A DNA stretch of 64,000 nt from Amycolatopsis coloradensis (GCF_037997115.1 NZ_CP150484.1:4952755-5016754); one strand, 5' to 3'; shown: positions 17,389 through 26,268, counted from the first letter of the stretch. Numbers and translations are program-made. Notes: a model not told the origin generated them from the letters alone.

Positions 17389-19098
17389 CTACAGAGCCGG
17401 GTAAGCGTTCCTCAGCAACTCCTGGAACTGGGCGGAGAACCAGTGCCCGGAGAGCGGCGCGTCGGGCAGCGCGCCGGACAGGTTGTTCTGGTTCCGCGGG
17501 TTGCCGGTGTACGTCGGATCGCACATCCGGTCGAAACCCTTGCCCTCGGTGTTCGGGATCTCCTTGCTGGCGCCGTCGGATTCACCGGGCGGCTTGATCC
17601 AGACGTAGGCGTCGATCCCGGCTTCCGGCGCGGCCTTGGGGCGTTCGCCGAGCCCCGCGCCCGCCTGGTTGCACCAGTTCCCGAGATGGATGCGGCGATC
17701 CGTCCTGCTCCCGTTCACGTAGGCGTCGACCGTGGTGGACGGCCCGGGGCCGGACGGTCGCGCGGCACCGCCCCAGCCGTTGCGGGAGGTGTCGATGAGC
17801 ATGCCGACGTCCGCCGGGAAGCCCGCCCGGATGGCCTCCTGCCGGAAAGCCTGCGCGTAGGACAGCTCGTCGACGTAGCGGTTCCAGTCCACCCACTTCG
17901 ACGTCCGCACCGAAGTGCCGCCGACACTGTCGTTCACGGTGAAGTACGGCTCCCTGAGCGCCCCATAGTTCGCGGTGTTCGCGACGAAGCCGTGCACGTT
18001 GGCCAGTGTGCTGCCGGAACTCTTCGCGGCCTGTGCGAAGAGCGCGGCGGACGGGCCGAGGTTGTCGTCCCAGCCGAGCCAGCCGTGGTGCCCGGCGTCG
18101 ATGTAGTTGTAGACGTTGGGGATCGCGCCGAACTTCGCCAGCGCGTAGCCGACACCGGCGACGTAGTTCCCGTTGGCCTTCATGACGTCGCATTGGGGCG
18201 TGGCCGTCGGCCGTGGTGTCACGTTGGTGACGAGGTTCGGCAGGGAGTCGATCTCGATCACGGTCACCACCCGCAACGTCGCGTACTTCGGATCGGCGAG
18301 GATCGTGGCGATCGGGTCGATGTACTCGGCCTGGTAGCGCGGGAGTTCGTCCGCCTTGAGCTCGCCGTTCGACGCGAGTGCGGAGCAGTCACGGCCGGGC
18401 AGGTTGTAGATCACCAGCTGGACGACCAGCGGTTTCCCGGCGGCCTGCTGAAGCGCTCCGTCGAGATGGGCGCGCAGCCCGCGGCTCGTGCTCGTGCCCT
18501 CGATGGCGGCGATCCGGTCGAGCCAGACTCCGGTCGGCTGGTTCGCGATTCTTGCGCCGCCAGGTTCGGCGGCGGCCTTCGCCGACCATTCCGGGTTCAC
18601 GTACACCCCGGCGCCGGCGTAGGGGTTGTCCGCCTTGGGGCCGCCAGGACCGGGAGTGGTCGTGGTGGTGGGCGTGGTGGAACCGGTGCAGGTGGTGCCG
18701 TTCAAGGTGAAGACGGCGGGTTTCCCGTTGGTGCCGGAGTAGCTGCCGTTGAAGCCGGGGGAGACGGCGGCGCCGGTGTCGAGCGAACCGTTCCATCCCA
18801 CGTCCCGGACCGTCACTCGCGTGCCCTGCTGGCCGAAGCTGCCGTTCCAGCCCTGCTGCACCTGCTGGTTTCCGGGGAAGTCCCAGCTCAGCGTCCAGCC
18901 TCCGCTGATCGGGTCACCGAGGTTGGTGACGGTGACGGTGGCCCCGAAACCGGTGTCCCATTGGTTGGTGATCGTGTAGTCGACCTTGCAGCCCGGTGCC
19001 GCTTCGGCGCTCGAGCCCAGCACCACCGGCACCGCCACCATCGCGAGTACCGCGCCGACGGCCGATGGTGCCGAAACACCCTTTCTGCGGAATCTCAT
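17389..19098 (-). CDS. secreted CBM2-GH6 cellulase (cellobiohydrolase type)
   Basis: 569 aa: signal peptide (1-33, GSSAEA cleavage), cellulose-binding CBM2 domain (about 36-138; CKVDYTITNQWDTGF, WDFPGNQQVQQGWN and C-terminal TTC), a Thr/Pro/Gly linker (about 139-155) and a GH6 catalytic domain. The GH6 hallmarks are LVIYNLPGRDCSALASNGE, VVTVIEIDSLPNLVTN and the C-terminal WIKPPGESDG with EGKGFDRMCDP. The YIDAGHHGWLGWDD and long loops resemble exo-acting Cel6B enzymes. It cleaves cellulose outside the cell, releasing cellobiose. Two CebR-type boxes lie upstream. Confidence 0.93.
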   Translation of the reverse strand: MRFRRKGVSAPSAVGAVLAMVAVPVVLGSSAEAAPGCKVDYTITNQWDTGFGATVTVTNLGDPISGGWTLSWDFPGNQQVQQGWNGSFGQQGTRVTVRDVGWNGSLDTGAAVSPGFNGSYSGTNGKPAVFTLNGTTCTGSTTPTTTTTPGPGGPKADNPYAGAGVYVNPEWSAKAAAEPGGARIANQPTGVWLDRIAAIEGTSTSRGLRAHLDGALQQAAGKPLVVQLVIYNLPGRDCSALASNGELKADELPRYQAEYIDPIATILADPKYATLRVVTVIEIDSLPNLVTNVTPRPTATPQCDVMKANGNYVAGVGYALAKFGAIPNVYNYIDAGHHGWLGWDDNLGPSAALFAQAAKSSGSTLANVHGFVANTANYGALREPYFTVNDSVGGTSVRTSKWVDWNRYVDELSYAQAFRQEAIRAGFPADVGMLIDTSRNGWGGAARPSGPGPSTTVDAYVNGSRTDRRIHLGNWCNQAGAGLGERPKAAPEAGIDAYVWIKPPGESDGASKEIPNTEGKGFDRMCDPTYTGNPRNQNNLSGALPDAPLSGHWFSAQFQELLRNAYPAL

Positions 19099-19130
19099 GC
19101 GTCGCCTCCTTGCGACCGGAATCCGATTTA

Positions 19131-19144
19131 TGGGAGCGCTCCCA
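19131..19144. promoter_or_regulatory. CebR box (perfect)
   Basis: TGGGAGCGCTCCCA is exactly the 14-bp palindrome bound by CebR, the LacI-family cellobiose/cellotriose-sensing repressor of cellulase genes in Streptomyces and Thermobifida (CelR). It lies 33 bp upstream of the GH6 start, where a bound repressor would block transcription. No cebR gene is in the window. Confidence 0.9.
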
Positions 19145-19199
19145 TCGAGGACCGTAGAGGGGCGGCCGGGGTCGTGACAAGGCCGGGCGAGCTGAAATG

Positions 19200-19213
19200 T
19201 GGGAACGCTCCCG
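19200..19213. promoter_or_regulatory. second, imperfect CebR box
   Basis: TGGGAACGCTCCCG matches the perfect box at 12 of 14 positions, with centres 69 bp apart. Two boxes could allow looping or cooperative repression of the GH6 gene. It also lies 88 bp upstream of the response-regulator start at 19301. Confidence 0.7.
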
Positions 19214-19300
19214 GAATACGTCCTGACGGCGGCGAGCCTTCACCCGGACAGCGGGCGGGCGGTGACCGGAGATGACTCGGACGTATGGGATCGTGAGCGG

Positions 19301-19978
19301 ATGAGGATCTTGCTCGTGGAGGACGAGCGAAGGCTGGCCGAATCGCTGCGCGCGGGGCTGAGCGCCGAGGGCTATGCCGTGGACGTCGCGCACAACGGCC
19401 GCGACGCGCTTTGGTACGCCGCCGAACACCCGTATTCCGCGATGATCCTCGACATCATGCTGCCGGGGCTCAACGGCTACCGCGTTTGCCGGAGACTGCG
19501 CGAACGGGGCGACACCACCCCGATCCTCATGCTGACCGCGAAAGACGGCGAGGACGACGAGATCGAGGCGCTGGACACCGGCGCCGACGACTTCCTCCCG
19601 AAGCCGTTCTCCTACGGCGTCCTGCTCTCCCGGCTCCGGGCGCTGATCCGGCGCGGGGGAGCGACCCGGCCGGGCACGCTCCGGCTCGGCGACCTCGAAC
19701 TAGACCAGGCGAGCCGCGTCTGCCGTCGTGGCACGGCCGAGATCCCGTTGACCACCAAGGAGTTCGCTCTGCTGGCGTATCTGATGAAGCGGCAGGGCGA
19801 GGTGGTCACCAAAGCCGAGTTGCTGGAGAACCTCTGGGATTTCGCCGCGTCGGCGACCGTGAACCTTGTCGAGGTGCACGTGAGCGCGCTGCGGCGCAAG
19901 ATCGATCTGCCGTTCGGGGCGGAGACGATCCGGACGGTGCGCGGCGCCGGCTATCACGTGGTGGGCTCCGGTGCCTAA
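19301..19978 (+). CDS. OmpR-family response regulator
   Basis: 225 aa from the ATG at 19301. Receiver domain: MRILLVEDERRLAESLR, phospho-acceptor Asp in MILDIMLPGLNGY (about residue 51), switch residues in MLTAKDGEDD and the KPFSYGVLLSRLRAL end. The winged-helix effector (about 130-220) carries TTKEFALLAYLMKRQGE and VNLVEVHVSALRRKID and ends IRTVRGAGYHV. It overlaps the histidine kinase gene by 8 bp. Its targets may include the acyltransferase gene downstream. Confidence 0.94.
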   Translation: MRILLVEDERRLAESLRAGLSAEGYAVDVAHNGRDALWYAAEHPYSAMILDIMLPGLNGYRVCRRLRERGDTTPILMLTAKDGEDDEIEALDTGADDFLPKPFSYGVLLSRLRALIRRGGATRPGTLRLGDLELDQASRVCRRGTAEIPLTTKEFALLAYLMKRQGEVVTKAELLENLWDFAASATVNLVEVHVSALRRKIDLPFGAETIRTVRGAGYHVVGSGA

Positions 19979-21365
19979 GGCGTGGAGGTCGACCCGCTTC
20001 CGGGTCGCGCTGACGTCGTTCGTGACGTCGCTCCTCGCGCTCGGCGTCGTTTCGGCGTGGCTGGTGCTCGATGCCCAGAACCGGCTGGGGGCGGGGGCCG
20101 CGCAGGTGGCGAAGGCGCGCGCGGCGGCGATCGTGCAGCTGCTGAACACCGGCGCCGCGCCGGCCGATCTGCTCCTGCTCGTCCGGGACTCGGCCTACGA
20201 GGTGATCGACCGGTCAGGCAAGCGCGTAATCGGATGCCCCGGTCTGCGGCACGGCATGCTGAGCCAGTCGGACATGTACAAGCCCGGTGATTACGTGTCG
20301 GTACTCGAAGCGGGTGCGGTCGACGAGTCGATGGCGGGGTCGGTCGGCTGCCGGGGAGTGCTCGGCCGTGCTGTCGAGACCACCGAGACACGCGTGCACG
20401 TCGCGGCCGAGACGAGCGGCGACAGCAAGTACCGGATCTACGGCGCCGCCGTCGTCGACGAGTCCGGACAGGCGGCGCTCGATGCGGTGCGCGTGACGCT
20501 GCTGGCTGGTGTCCCGATGATCGCACTGCTGATCGGGGTGATCGCGTGGCTCGCGGTACGCCGTTCGCTGCGGCCGGTCGAGGCGATCCGCTCGGAGGTC
20601 GCGGAGATCGGCGCGCACGACCTCTCCCGCCGGGTCCCGGCCCCGGACAGCGCCGACGAGATCGCGAAGCTCGCCGAAACGATGAACACGATGCTCGCCC
20701 GCCTGGACACGGCGGTCACCCGGCAGAGCCGCTTCACCTCGGACGCGTCGCACGAACTGCGTACTCCGCTGGCCTCCCTGCGGACCCAGCTCGAAGTGTT
20801 GCTCGCCCATCCGGACCGGCTGGACTGGCGCGACGCCTGCCGCAACGCGCTGCTCGACATCACCCGGCTGCAGGATCTCGTCGGTGACCTCGTGCTGCTC
20901 GGCAAGCTGGACAACGCGGGGCCGGAACGGACCACGCCGGTGCGACTGTCCGAAGTGGTCGAGTCCTGTCTCTCCGGGCGGAGGAGTGTCCGGGCGGAGA
21001 TCGACGGGGATCCGGTGGTCCTCGGCGACCGCGGCAGGCTGGAGCGGTTGCTGCGCAATCTGGTGGACAACGCGCAACGCCATACCAGTACGGGCGTCGA
21101 GATTCAGGTGTCCACTGTGGACGAAGTCGCCGTGGTCGCGGTCACCGACGACGGGCCGGGCATTCCCGCCGCGGACCGTGAGCGGGTGTTCGATCGCTTC
21201 GTGCGTCTCGACGACGGACGTGCGCGTGACGACGGTGGCGCGGGCCTCGGGCTGGCGATCGTCGCCGAGATCGCCGAGGCGCACGGTGGATCCGTCGAAG
21301 TCGCCGACCACGACGGCGGTGCCCGGCTCGTCGTCCGCCTGCCGTTGGCGAAAGCGCGAAGCTGA
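19971..21365 (+). CDS. membrane sensor histidine kinase
   Basis: 464 aa, GTG start overlapping the response-regulator end. TM1 at about 10-35, extracytoplasmic sensor loop (about 36-175), TM2 at about 177-200, HAMP (RRSLRPVEAIRSEVAEI), HisKA with SDASHELRTPLASL (phosphorylated His near 260) and HATPase with NLVDNAQRHT, DDGPGIP and GAGLGLAI. The sensor loop has two cysteines (GCPGL and GCRGV) that could form a disulfide. It forms a two-component system with the preceding gene; stimulus unknown. Confidence 0.94.
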   Translation: MPKAWRSTRFRVALTSFVTSLLALGVVSAWLVLDAQNRLGAGAAQVAKARAAAIVQLLNTGAAPADLLLLVRDSAYEVIDRSGKRVIGCPGLRHGMLSQSDMYKPGDYVSVLEAGAVDESMAGSVGCRGVLGRAVETTETRVHVAAETSGDSKYRIYGAAVVDESGQAALDAVRVTLLAGVPMIALLIGVIAWLAVRRSLRPVEAIRSEVAEIGAHDLSRRVPAPDSADEIAKLAETMNTMLARLDTAVTRQSRFTSDASHELRTPLASLRTQLEVLLAHPDRLDWRDACRNALLDITRLQDLVGDLVLLGKLDNAGPERTTPVRLSEVVESCLSGRRSVRAEIDGDPVVLGDRGRLERLLRNLVDNAQRHTSTGVEIQVSTVDEVAVVAVTDDGPGIPAADRERVFDRFVRLDDGRARDDGGAGLGLAIVAEIAEAHGGSVEVADHDGGARLVVRLPLAKARS

Positions 21366-21381
21366 AGACGACTTCAGCTTC
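21358..21381 (+). terminator. stem-loop over the kinase stop codon, then direct repeats
   Basis: GAAGCTGAAG and CTTCAGCTTC form a perfect 10-bp stem with a 4-base loop that includes the kinase TGA. Immediately after it, AGCTTCC and AGCTTCG (21376-21392) are repeated about 11 bp apart and TTCAGC recurs. That spacing suits an OmpR-type response regulator, so the segment may both end the operon and serve as promoter control of the acyltransferase gene. Confidence 0.5.
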
Positions 21382-21422
21382 CTTAAGCTTCGGTTCAGCG
21401 TCCACGCACGAACCTTCGGGGC

Positions 21423-22787
21423 ATGTTCGCTCCTGCACGCCGCTCCTGGTGGCGGCCCCTCGGCCACGCCGACTACCTGGCCTCGTCGTGGTTCCCCGGC
21501 CTCACCGGCGTACGCGCGCTCGCCGCCGTGGCCGTCGTCTTCTTCCACTACGGGGGCCCGGTCGTCGACCGCCTCCAAGGCTGGATCGCCGTGCAATTGT
21601 TCTTCGTGTTGTCCGGCTTCCTCATCACGACGCTGGCCCTGCGCGAGGAAGACCGTGACGGCCGGATCTCGTTGCGCGGGTTCTACCTTCGCCGGGTCTT
21701 CCGGATCATGCCGGTGTACTTCCTGTTGCTGGCGCTGACCACGGTCGCGGTCCTGCTCGGCGGGACGTACCAGAGCAGCAGGCTCGCCGACGCCATGCCG
21801 TACTACCTCGTCTTCGGCAACGAACTCGTCGACTTCAACACGCCCTACCCGACGTCGTGGTCGCTGGGCGTGGAGGAGAAGTTCTACCTGGTCTGGCCCG
21901 CGCTGCTGGTGCTGACTTCGTTCGCGCGAAGCGGGAGGGCGGTGCTGCGTCTGCTGCTGGGCGCTTCGGCTGTCCTGGGTGTCGTGCTGTTCGCGTTGCC
22001 CCTGGCGCCCTCGCATACCTGGGCGAGTCTTTCGGTGCACTATTGCTCGCTGGTCATCGGCTGCCTGCTGGCGATGACGCTCCACCATCCGCGCGGGTTC
22101 GCCCTCGTCCGGCCGCTGACCAGCCCGGTCGTCGCGACGGTCATCGGCTGCGGGTTCGTCGTGCTGCAGTTCTCCGTCGGCCCGCTGGCGAAGGCGCTCG
22201 GCGGGCACTGGCAGTTCGTCGTGCCGGTCTACGCGGCGGGCTCGGCACTGCTGCTCGTGGCCGTCGTTTCGCCGGGTCCGGTCCGGACGCTGCTCTCGAG
22301 CAGGCCGTTGACCTTCGTCGGCGACCGTTCGTACGCGCTCTACCTCGCCCAGACCGGCGCGGCCGGGGTCACGGGCTGGCTGCTGCCCAGCGGGCTCGCC
22401 AAGGCCGCCGCGACCACCGGTGTCGCGTTGGTGTTCGCCTGCGCGCTGCGCCGCTGGGTCGAACTGCCCGCCATCGCCTACGGCCGGAAGGTGATCGGAC
22501 GACGCGCGCCCGCCGTCCCTCCGGTGGAGGCGACGGCGGGCGCGCGGTCGACGTCAGTGGTGCGCGGCCACCGCACCGGTGCCGGCGCTCTTCTTGACGA
22601 AGAGCGATCCGACGAACGCGGCGAGGCCGACGCAACCGGCGACCATGAACGTCGTGCGGATACCGCCCGCGTCGGGACTGACCGCCCCGGCCGTGGTCGT
22701 GCTGGCCGTGGCCACCGCGATGAACATGGCGGTGCCGAGCGCGCCGGCGAGCTGCTGAAGGGTGGCGAGGATCGCGCTGCCGTGTGA
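21423..22787 (+). CDS. acyltransferase-3 family membrane protein
   Basis: The open frame is 454 aa. Residues about 1-350 form a typical acyltransferase-3 protein: GLTGVRALAAVAVVFFHYGG with catalytic His (about 42), LFFVLSGFLITTLAL, FYLRRVFRIMPVYF, PTSWSLGVEEKFYLVWP and about ten TM segments. It would O-acylate a surface sugar or lipid. The last ~75 residues are Arg/Gly-rich and are the antisense of the convergent MFS gene. The native stop may have been lost, or the two genes truly overlap by 234 bp. Confidence 0.85.
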   Translation: MFAPARRSWWRPLGHADYLASSWFPGLTGVRALAAVAVVFFHYGGPVVDRLQGWIAVQLFFVLSGFLITTLALREEDRDGRISLRGFYLRRVFRIMPVYFLLLALTTVAVLLGGTYQSSRLADAMPYYLVFGNELVDFNTPYPTSWSLGVEEKFYLVWPALLVLTSFARSGRAVLRLLLGASAVLGVVLFALPLAPSHTWASLSVHYCSLVIGCLLAMTLHHPRGFALVRPLTSPVVATVIGCGFVVLQFSVGPLAKALGGHWQFVVPVYAAGSALLLVAVVSPGPVRTLLSSRPLTFVGDRSYALYLAQTGAAGVTGWLLPSGLAKAAATTGVALVFACALRRWVELPAIAYGRKVIGRRAPAVPPVEATAGARSTSVVRGHRTGAGALLDEERSDERGEADATGDHERRADTARVGTDRPGRGRAGRGHRDEHGGAERAGELLKGGEDRAAV

Positions 22788-24002
22788 ATAGAGGTGCTCG
22801 GGCAGCGAACCGAGGGATTCGGTCATCAGCGGCGTCATCATGAGGCCGAGCCCGCCCATCAGCAGGACGTGGATGGCGATGACCGCGATCAGCGGCGATC
22901 CCGCGCCGAGCAGGGCGAACAGCCACAGCGAGATCGCCATCGCGGCCGCGCCGGGGATGACCAGGGGCCGGGGGCCGAAGCGGTCGTACAGCGCGCCGAC
23001 CGGGCGGCCGAGCAGCCCGAGGACCAGGCCGCCGGGAAGCACCGCGAGCCCGCTGACGAACGTGGTGGTGTGCAGGACGGTCTGCAGGTACAGCGGGAGC
23101 AGGATCGCCGCGGCGCCGAGCAGGCACATGAACAGCAGGGCCGTCAGCACCAGGGAGACGACGAAACTGCGGTGGGTGAACGGACGCAGGTCCAGCAGCG
23201 CGCGGTCCTCCTTCTGGAGGCGCAACTGACGCCAGGTGAACACCACGAGCGCCACGACACCGACCGCAATCGGCGCCCACGGCGGCACCGGCTGATGCCC
23301 GCCGGCGGATTCGCCGGACACCGACAGGCCGTACAGCACGCCGCCGAAACCGAGCGCGGACAGGACCACCGACAAGACGTCCAGCGGCACCTTGCGGGTG
23401 TCGCTGTCCAGCCGCAGCTGCACCATACCGACCACCAGGGCGGCGAGCGAGAGCGGCAGGACGATCCAGAACATCCAGCGCCAGCCGAGCGACGAGAGCA
23501 CGGCGCCGCCGATGGTCGGGCCGATCGCCGGGGCGACCGCGATGACGATGGTGATCGTGCCCATCGTGGCGCCGCGTTTCTCGACCGGCACGAGGCGCAT
23601 CACCGTGGTCATCAGCAGCGGCAGCATCACCGCCGTCCCGCAGGCCTGGATGACGCGGCCGGTCAGCAGGAGGGCGAAGCCCGGGGCCAGCGCGCTGACC
23701 AGGGTGCCGGTGCTGAACAGGGTGAGCGAGGCCAGGAACACCTGGCGCGGGGTGAACCGCTCGAGCAGGAACCCGGTGGTCGGGATGACGACCGCCATGG
23801 TGAGCAGGAAGCCGCTGGTCAGCCACTGGACGGTGGTGGTCGGGACCTGGAGGTCGACGGTCAGGTCACGCAGCGCGACGCTCAGGATGGTCTCGTTGAG
23901 GATCATCACGAACGCGGAAAGGACCAGGACCCCGATCAGGAGCCCGGCTTTCGCCGGTGCCCTTTCCTGGTCGTGGGCGGTTTCGGGCAGGGTCTCGGTC
24001 AT
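22554..24002 (-). CDS. DHA2-type MFS multidrug exporter
   Basis: 482 aa from the ATG at 24002, preceded by CCAGGAGCCC; a longer frame exists to 24209 without coding character. About fourteen TM segments are expected. DHA2 hallmarks are LNETILSVALRDLTVDL, TVQWLTSGFLLTMAVVIP (motif D1) and GRVIQACGTAVMLPLL with GPTIGGAVLSSLGWRWMFW (motif C). Proton-driven export of drugs is the family role. It converges on the acyltransferase gene with a 234-bp overlap. Confidence 0.93.
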   Translation of the reverse strand: MTETLPETAHDQERAPAKAGLLIGVLVLSAFVMILNETILSVALRDLTVDLQVPTTTVQWLTSGFLLTMAVVIPTTGFLLERFTPRQVFLASLTLFSTGTLVSALAPGFALLLTGRVIQACGTAVMLPLLMTTVMRLVPVEKRGATMGTITIVIAVAPAIGPTIGGAVLSSLGWRWMFWIVLPLSLAALVVGMVQLRLDSDTRKVPLDVLSVVLSALGFGGVLYGLSVSGESAGGHQPVPPWAPIAVGVVALVVFTWRQLRLQKEDRALLDLRPFTHRSFVVSLVLTALLFMCLLGAAAILLPLYLQTVLHTTTFVSGLAVLPGGLVLGLLGRPVGALYDRFGPRPLVIPGAAAMAISLWLFALLGAGSPLIAVIAIHVLLMGGLGLMMTPLMTESLGSLPEHLYSHGSAILATLQQLAGALGTAMFIAVATASTTTAGAVSPDAGGIRTTFMVAGCVGLAAFVGSLFVKKSAGTGAVAAHH

Positions 24003-24223
24003 CAGTGAAGGGCTCCTGGAAGGGCGCGGGTCCGCGTTGGCCACCTTCGGCGCCGGCAACGGTGACAGCGAAGGCGAGGCTGAGTCTTTCCGTTCAGTCT
24101 GCCCGTGCCGGTCGGTGTGTGTCACGTGAATTTCCGTAGTGAGTACGGTCACTGCGCTTTCGGGCAGTGCGGGACCGCGCGTGAGCGGAACGGTTTTCGG
24201 TGGCAGCACGATAAAATCGGCAG

Positions 24224-25075
24224 GTGACCAGAGCGATCACGGCGGATCGATGGCGTTCGGTGCGGCGAGCCTATCGGGTGACGGGTGCGCGATTCGCGGA
24301 ACTGGTCGCCCGCGTTCCGGATCCGGACGCGATGGTCACCGCGGAGTGGACGGTGGCCGAAACGGTCGCCCATGTCGCGATGATCGCGAAGATGTACACC
24401 TCGCTGGTGCGGCCGGACGGCGCGTCGATTTTGGACGCCCGCGGGCATAGCCAGGTCGAGAAGACCACTGTGGACACCGTTTCCGTGCTGAACGCCTTGG
24501 TGTTGCGAGGTTTTCCCGAACGCGACATCCAGGTGCTCGTCACCGGATTGCTCGCGGACATCGAAGAAGTACTGCGGGTGACCGAGGGCGCGGACCCGGG
24601 TGCCCCGCTGGACTGGCTCGGGGGTTCGAAGGTGCCGCTGGCCGGCGTCCTCGCGCACCTCGTCAACGAACTGCAGATCCACGGCTGGGACATCGCCAAG
24701 GCGCTGAAGCTGCCGTGGACGATCCAGCCGGCTGACGCGGCGTTGTTCTTCGATCTGTTCTTGGTGGGTGTGCTGAGTCACGACATCGGGCACCTTCTCG
24801 ACACCGGCGAGCCGCCGCGGGATCGACGCATCGCCGTGGCGTTCCGGTCCGCGTACACGTCCCCGGTCGTGCTGGTGCTGCATCGGGGGCGAGTGACGGT
24901 CGAGGAGTCCGGCGGACCGGTCGACGTGCGGATCTCCTTCGACCCGCCGACGCTGAACCTGATGCTGTTCCACCGGGTCGGCAAGCCGCGTTCCGCGCTG
25001 ACGCGCAAGATCGTCGTCAGCGGTCCGCGACCGTGGCTGTTGCCCGCCTTCCTGCGGGTGGTCCGGTTGCCGTAG
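24224..25075 (+). CDS. DinB/maleylpyruvate-isomerase-like protein with SCP2-like C-terminus
   Basis: 283 aa from a GTG. The N-terminal four-helix domain has EWTVAETVAHVAMIAK and, later, LAHLVNELQIHGWDIAKAL, the His pattern of mycothiol-dependent metalloenzymes (maleylpyruvate isomerase N-terminal family). The C-terminal part (VDVRISFDPPTLNLMLFHRVG) resembles the SCP2-like domain that often follows. Probably a mycothiol S-transferase or isomerase in the cytosol. It runs divergently from the DHA2 exporter. Confidence 0.75.
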   Translation: MTRAITADRWRSVRRAYRVTGARFAELVARVPDPDAMVTAEWTVAETVAHVAMIAKMYTSLVRPDGASILDARGHSQVEKTTVDTVSVLNALVLRGFPERDIQVLVTGLLADIEEVLRVTEGADPGAPLDWLGGSKVPLAGVLAHLVNELQIHGWDIAKALKLPWTIQPADAALFFDLFLVGVLSHDIGHLLDTGEPPRDRRIAVAFRSAYTSPVVLVLHRGRVTVEESGGPVDVRISFDPPTLNLMLFHRVGKPRSALTRKIVVSGPRPWLLPAFLRVVRLP

Positions 25076-25102
25076 GGCTTCGGGTGGCTTGAGTGTTAGG
25101 TG

Positions 25103-25257
25103 CCTGCTGCCGGTGCGCGGATGGCGGTTTCGCGTGACTGGACGGACGACACACGTGTCTGGATGGACGACACGCGTGACTGGATGGACGACACGACCGC
25201 GGCCGGGTTCCGCCGCGTGTCGTCCGTCCAATCACGCGTGTCGTCCGGTCAGTCACG
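25103..25257. repeat. palindromic array of 21-bp units
   Basis: Three tandem 21-bp units (25133-25153, 25154-25174, 25175-25195; core GTGACTGGATGGACGACAC) are followed by a 20-bp spacer and two inverted units (25216-25236, 25237-25257). The whole can fold into one large hairpin. It is preceded by CCTGCTGCCGGTGC (25103-25116), which also precedes the related pair of units at 32898-32939. It fills the gap between two convergent genes. Confidence 0.85.
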
Positions 25258-25368
25258 CGACATCGCCGGTGCCGAACCTCGTGAGTGTCGCCGCCGTGAT
25301 CGAGGCCCGTTGCGGAGCATGGATCCGTACCGCGGCGAAGTGCACGGTGCGAGACCCCGACCAGGCCG

Positions 25369-25758
25369 TCAACCGTTGACAGGCGTGTCGAACCGGCGTC
25401 GCGAGTCTTCGATGTGGCCGAGGAACCGGTGGGTCCAGTCGCACATCCCGTCGACCGTGGCGCGCAGGCCGTGCCCCGCCTCGGTGAGGGTGTAGTCGAC
25501 GCGCGGTGGCACCGTCGGGTGCACCGTCCGTTCGATCAGGCCGTTGCGCTCCAGCATGCGCAGGTTCTGGGTGAGCATCTTGTGACTGATGCCCTCGATG
25601 TCGTCGCGCAGTTCGGTGAACCGCCGGGTTCGGTCGCCGATCGTCTCGATGATCAGGAGCGCCCATTTGTTGGCGACGTCGGAGAAGATCTCCCGCGCCA
25701 GTGAGTCCGCCCGCATCAGATCGGCGTCGTCCGAACCGTTGAGCCGCTTGGTCACCAT
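25369..25758 (-). CDS. HxlR-family regulator
   Basis: 129 aa with the HxlR winged helix: NKWALLIIETIGDRTRRFTEL, then GISHKMLTQNLRMLERNGLI and the wing PRVDYTLTEAGHGL. No conserved sensing cysteine is obvious. It is divergent from the RidA gene across 98 bp, where GGTTCCCCAG (25761-25770) and CTGGGTAACC (25820-25829) are near-complementary and may be operator halves. Probably controls ridA and itself. Confidence 0.92.
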   Translation of the reverse strand: MVTKRLNGSDDADLMRADSLAREIFSDVANKWALLIIETIGDRTRRFTELRDDIEGISHKMLTQNLRMLERNGLIERTVHPTVPPRVDYTLTEAGHGLRATVDGMCDWTHRFLGHIEDSRRRFDTPVNG

Positions 25759-25856
25759 GAGGTTCCCCAGTCACGAAAAAGTGCGTTCTTCCAGGTCGTC
25801 GCACACTCTCCTACAGTTCCTGGGTAACCACAAGTGACCATGAAAGAGGAGTACGG

Positions 25857-26264
25857 ATGAGCATCACCCTGGTGAACCCCGCGGGACTGCCGGAGATCCC
25901 CGCCTACCGGCAGGTGTCGATCGCGACCGGGTCGAAGCTGGTCTTCATCGCGGGGCAGGTGTCCTGGGACGCCGACGGTGTCCTCGTCGGCGAGGGTGAC
26001 CTCGCCGCACAGGTCGAACAGTGCTACCTGAACATCGGCACCGCGCTCGCTGAGGCCGGCGCCACCTTCGACGACGTCGCGAAGATTACCGTCTACGTCG
26101 TCGACTGGACGCCGGACAAACTCGCGCTGTTCCTCGAAGGCGTGGACCGGGCGGCCGCGAAGCTGGGCGGCACCCCGGTCCCGCCGGGAACACTGATCGG
26201 CGTCGCGGCCCTCGACGTGCCCGAGCACCTCGTCGAGGTCGAGGCGACCGCGGTCGTCGACTGA
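25857..26264 (+). CDS. ridA: RidA-family deaminase
   Basis: 135 aa, ATG after AGAGGAG. Family features: IATGSKLVFIAGQVSWDADG near the N-terminus, the conserved helix LAAQVEQCYLNIGTALAEAGA and a C-terminal IGVAALDVPEHLVEVEATAVV. Arg-containing active-site signature (R105 type) is replaced here by the PPGTLIGV segment, so it may not be a classical 2-iminopropanoate deaminase. Members hydrolyse reactive enamines/imines or act in dedicated catabolic routes. Divergent from an HxlR regulator. Confidence 0.88.
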   Translation: MSITLVNPAGLPEIPAYRQVSIATGSKLVFIAGQVSWDADGVLVGEGDLAAQVEQCYLNIGTALAEAGATFDDVAKITVYVVDWTPDKLALFLEGVDRAAAKLGGTPVPPGTLIGVAALDVPEHLVEVEATAVVD

Positions 26265-26268
26265 GCGG

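Noticed and set aside
22794-24008. A 404-codon plus-strand frame over the DHA2 exporter
   Set aside because: Gln/Arg/Glu-rich antisense of a complete transporter gene.
25133-25257. CRISPR array
   Set aside because: Units are directly adjacent with no unique spacers, orientation inverts, and no cas gene is near.
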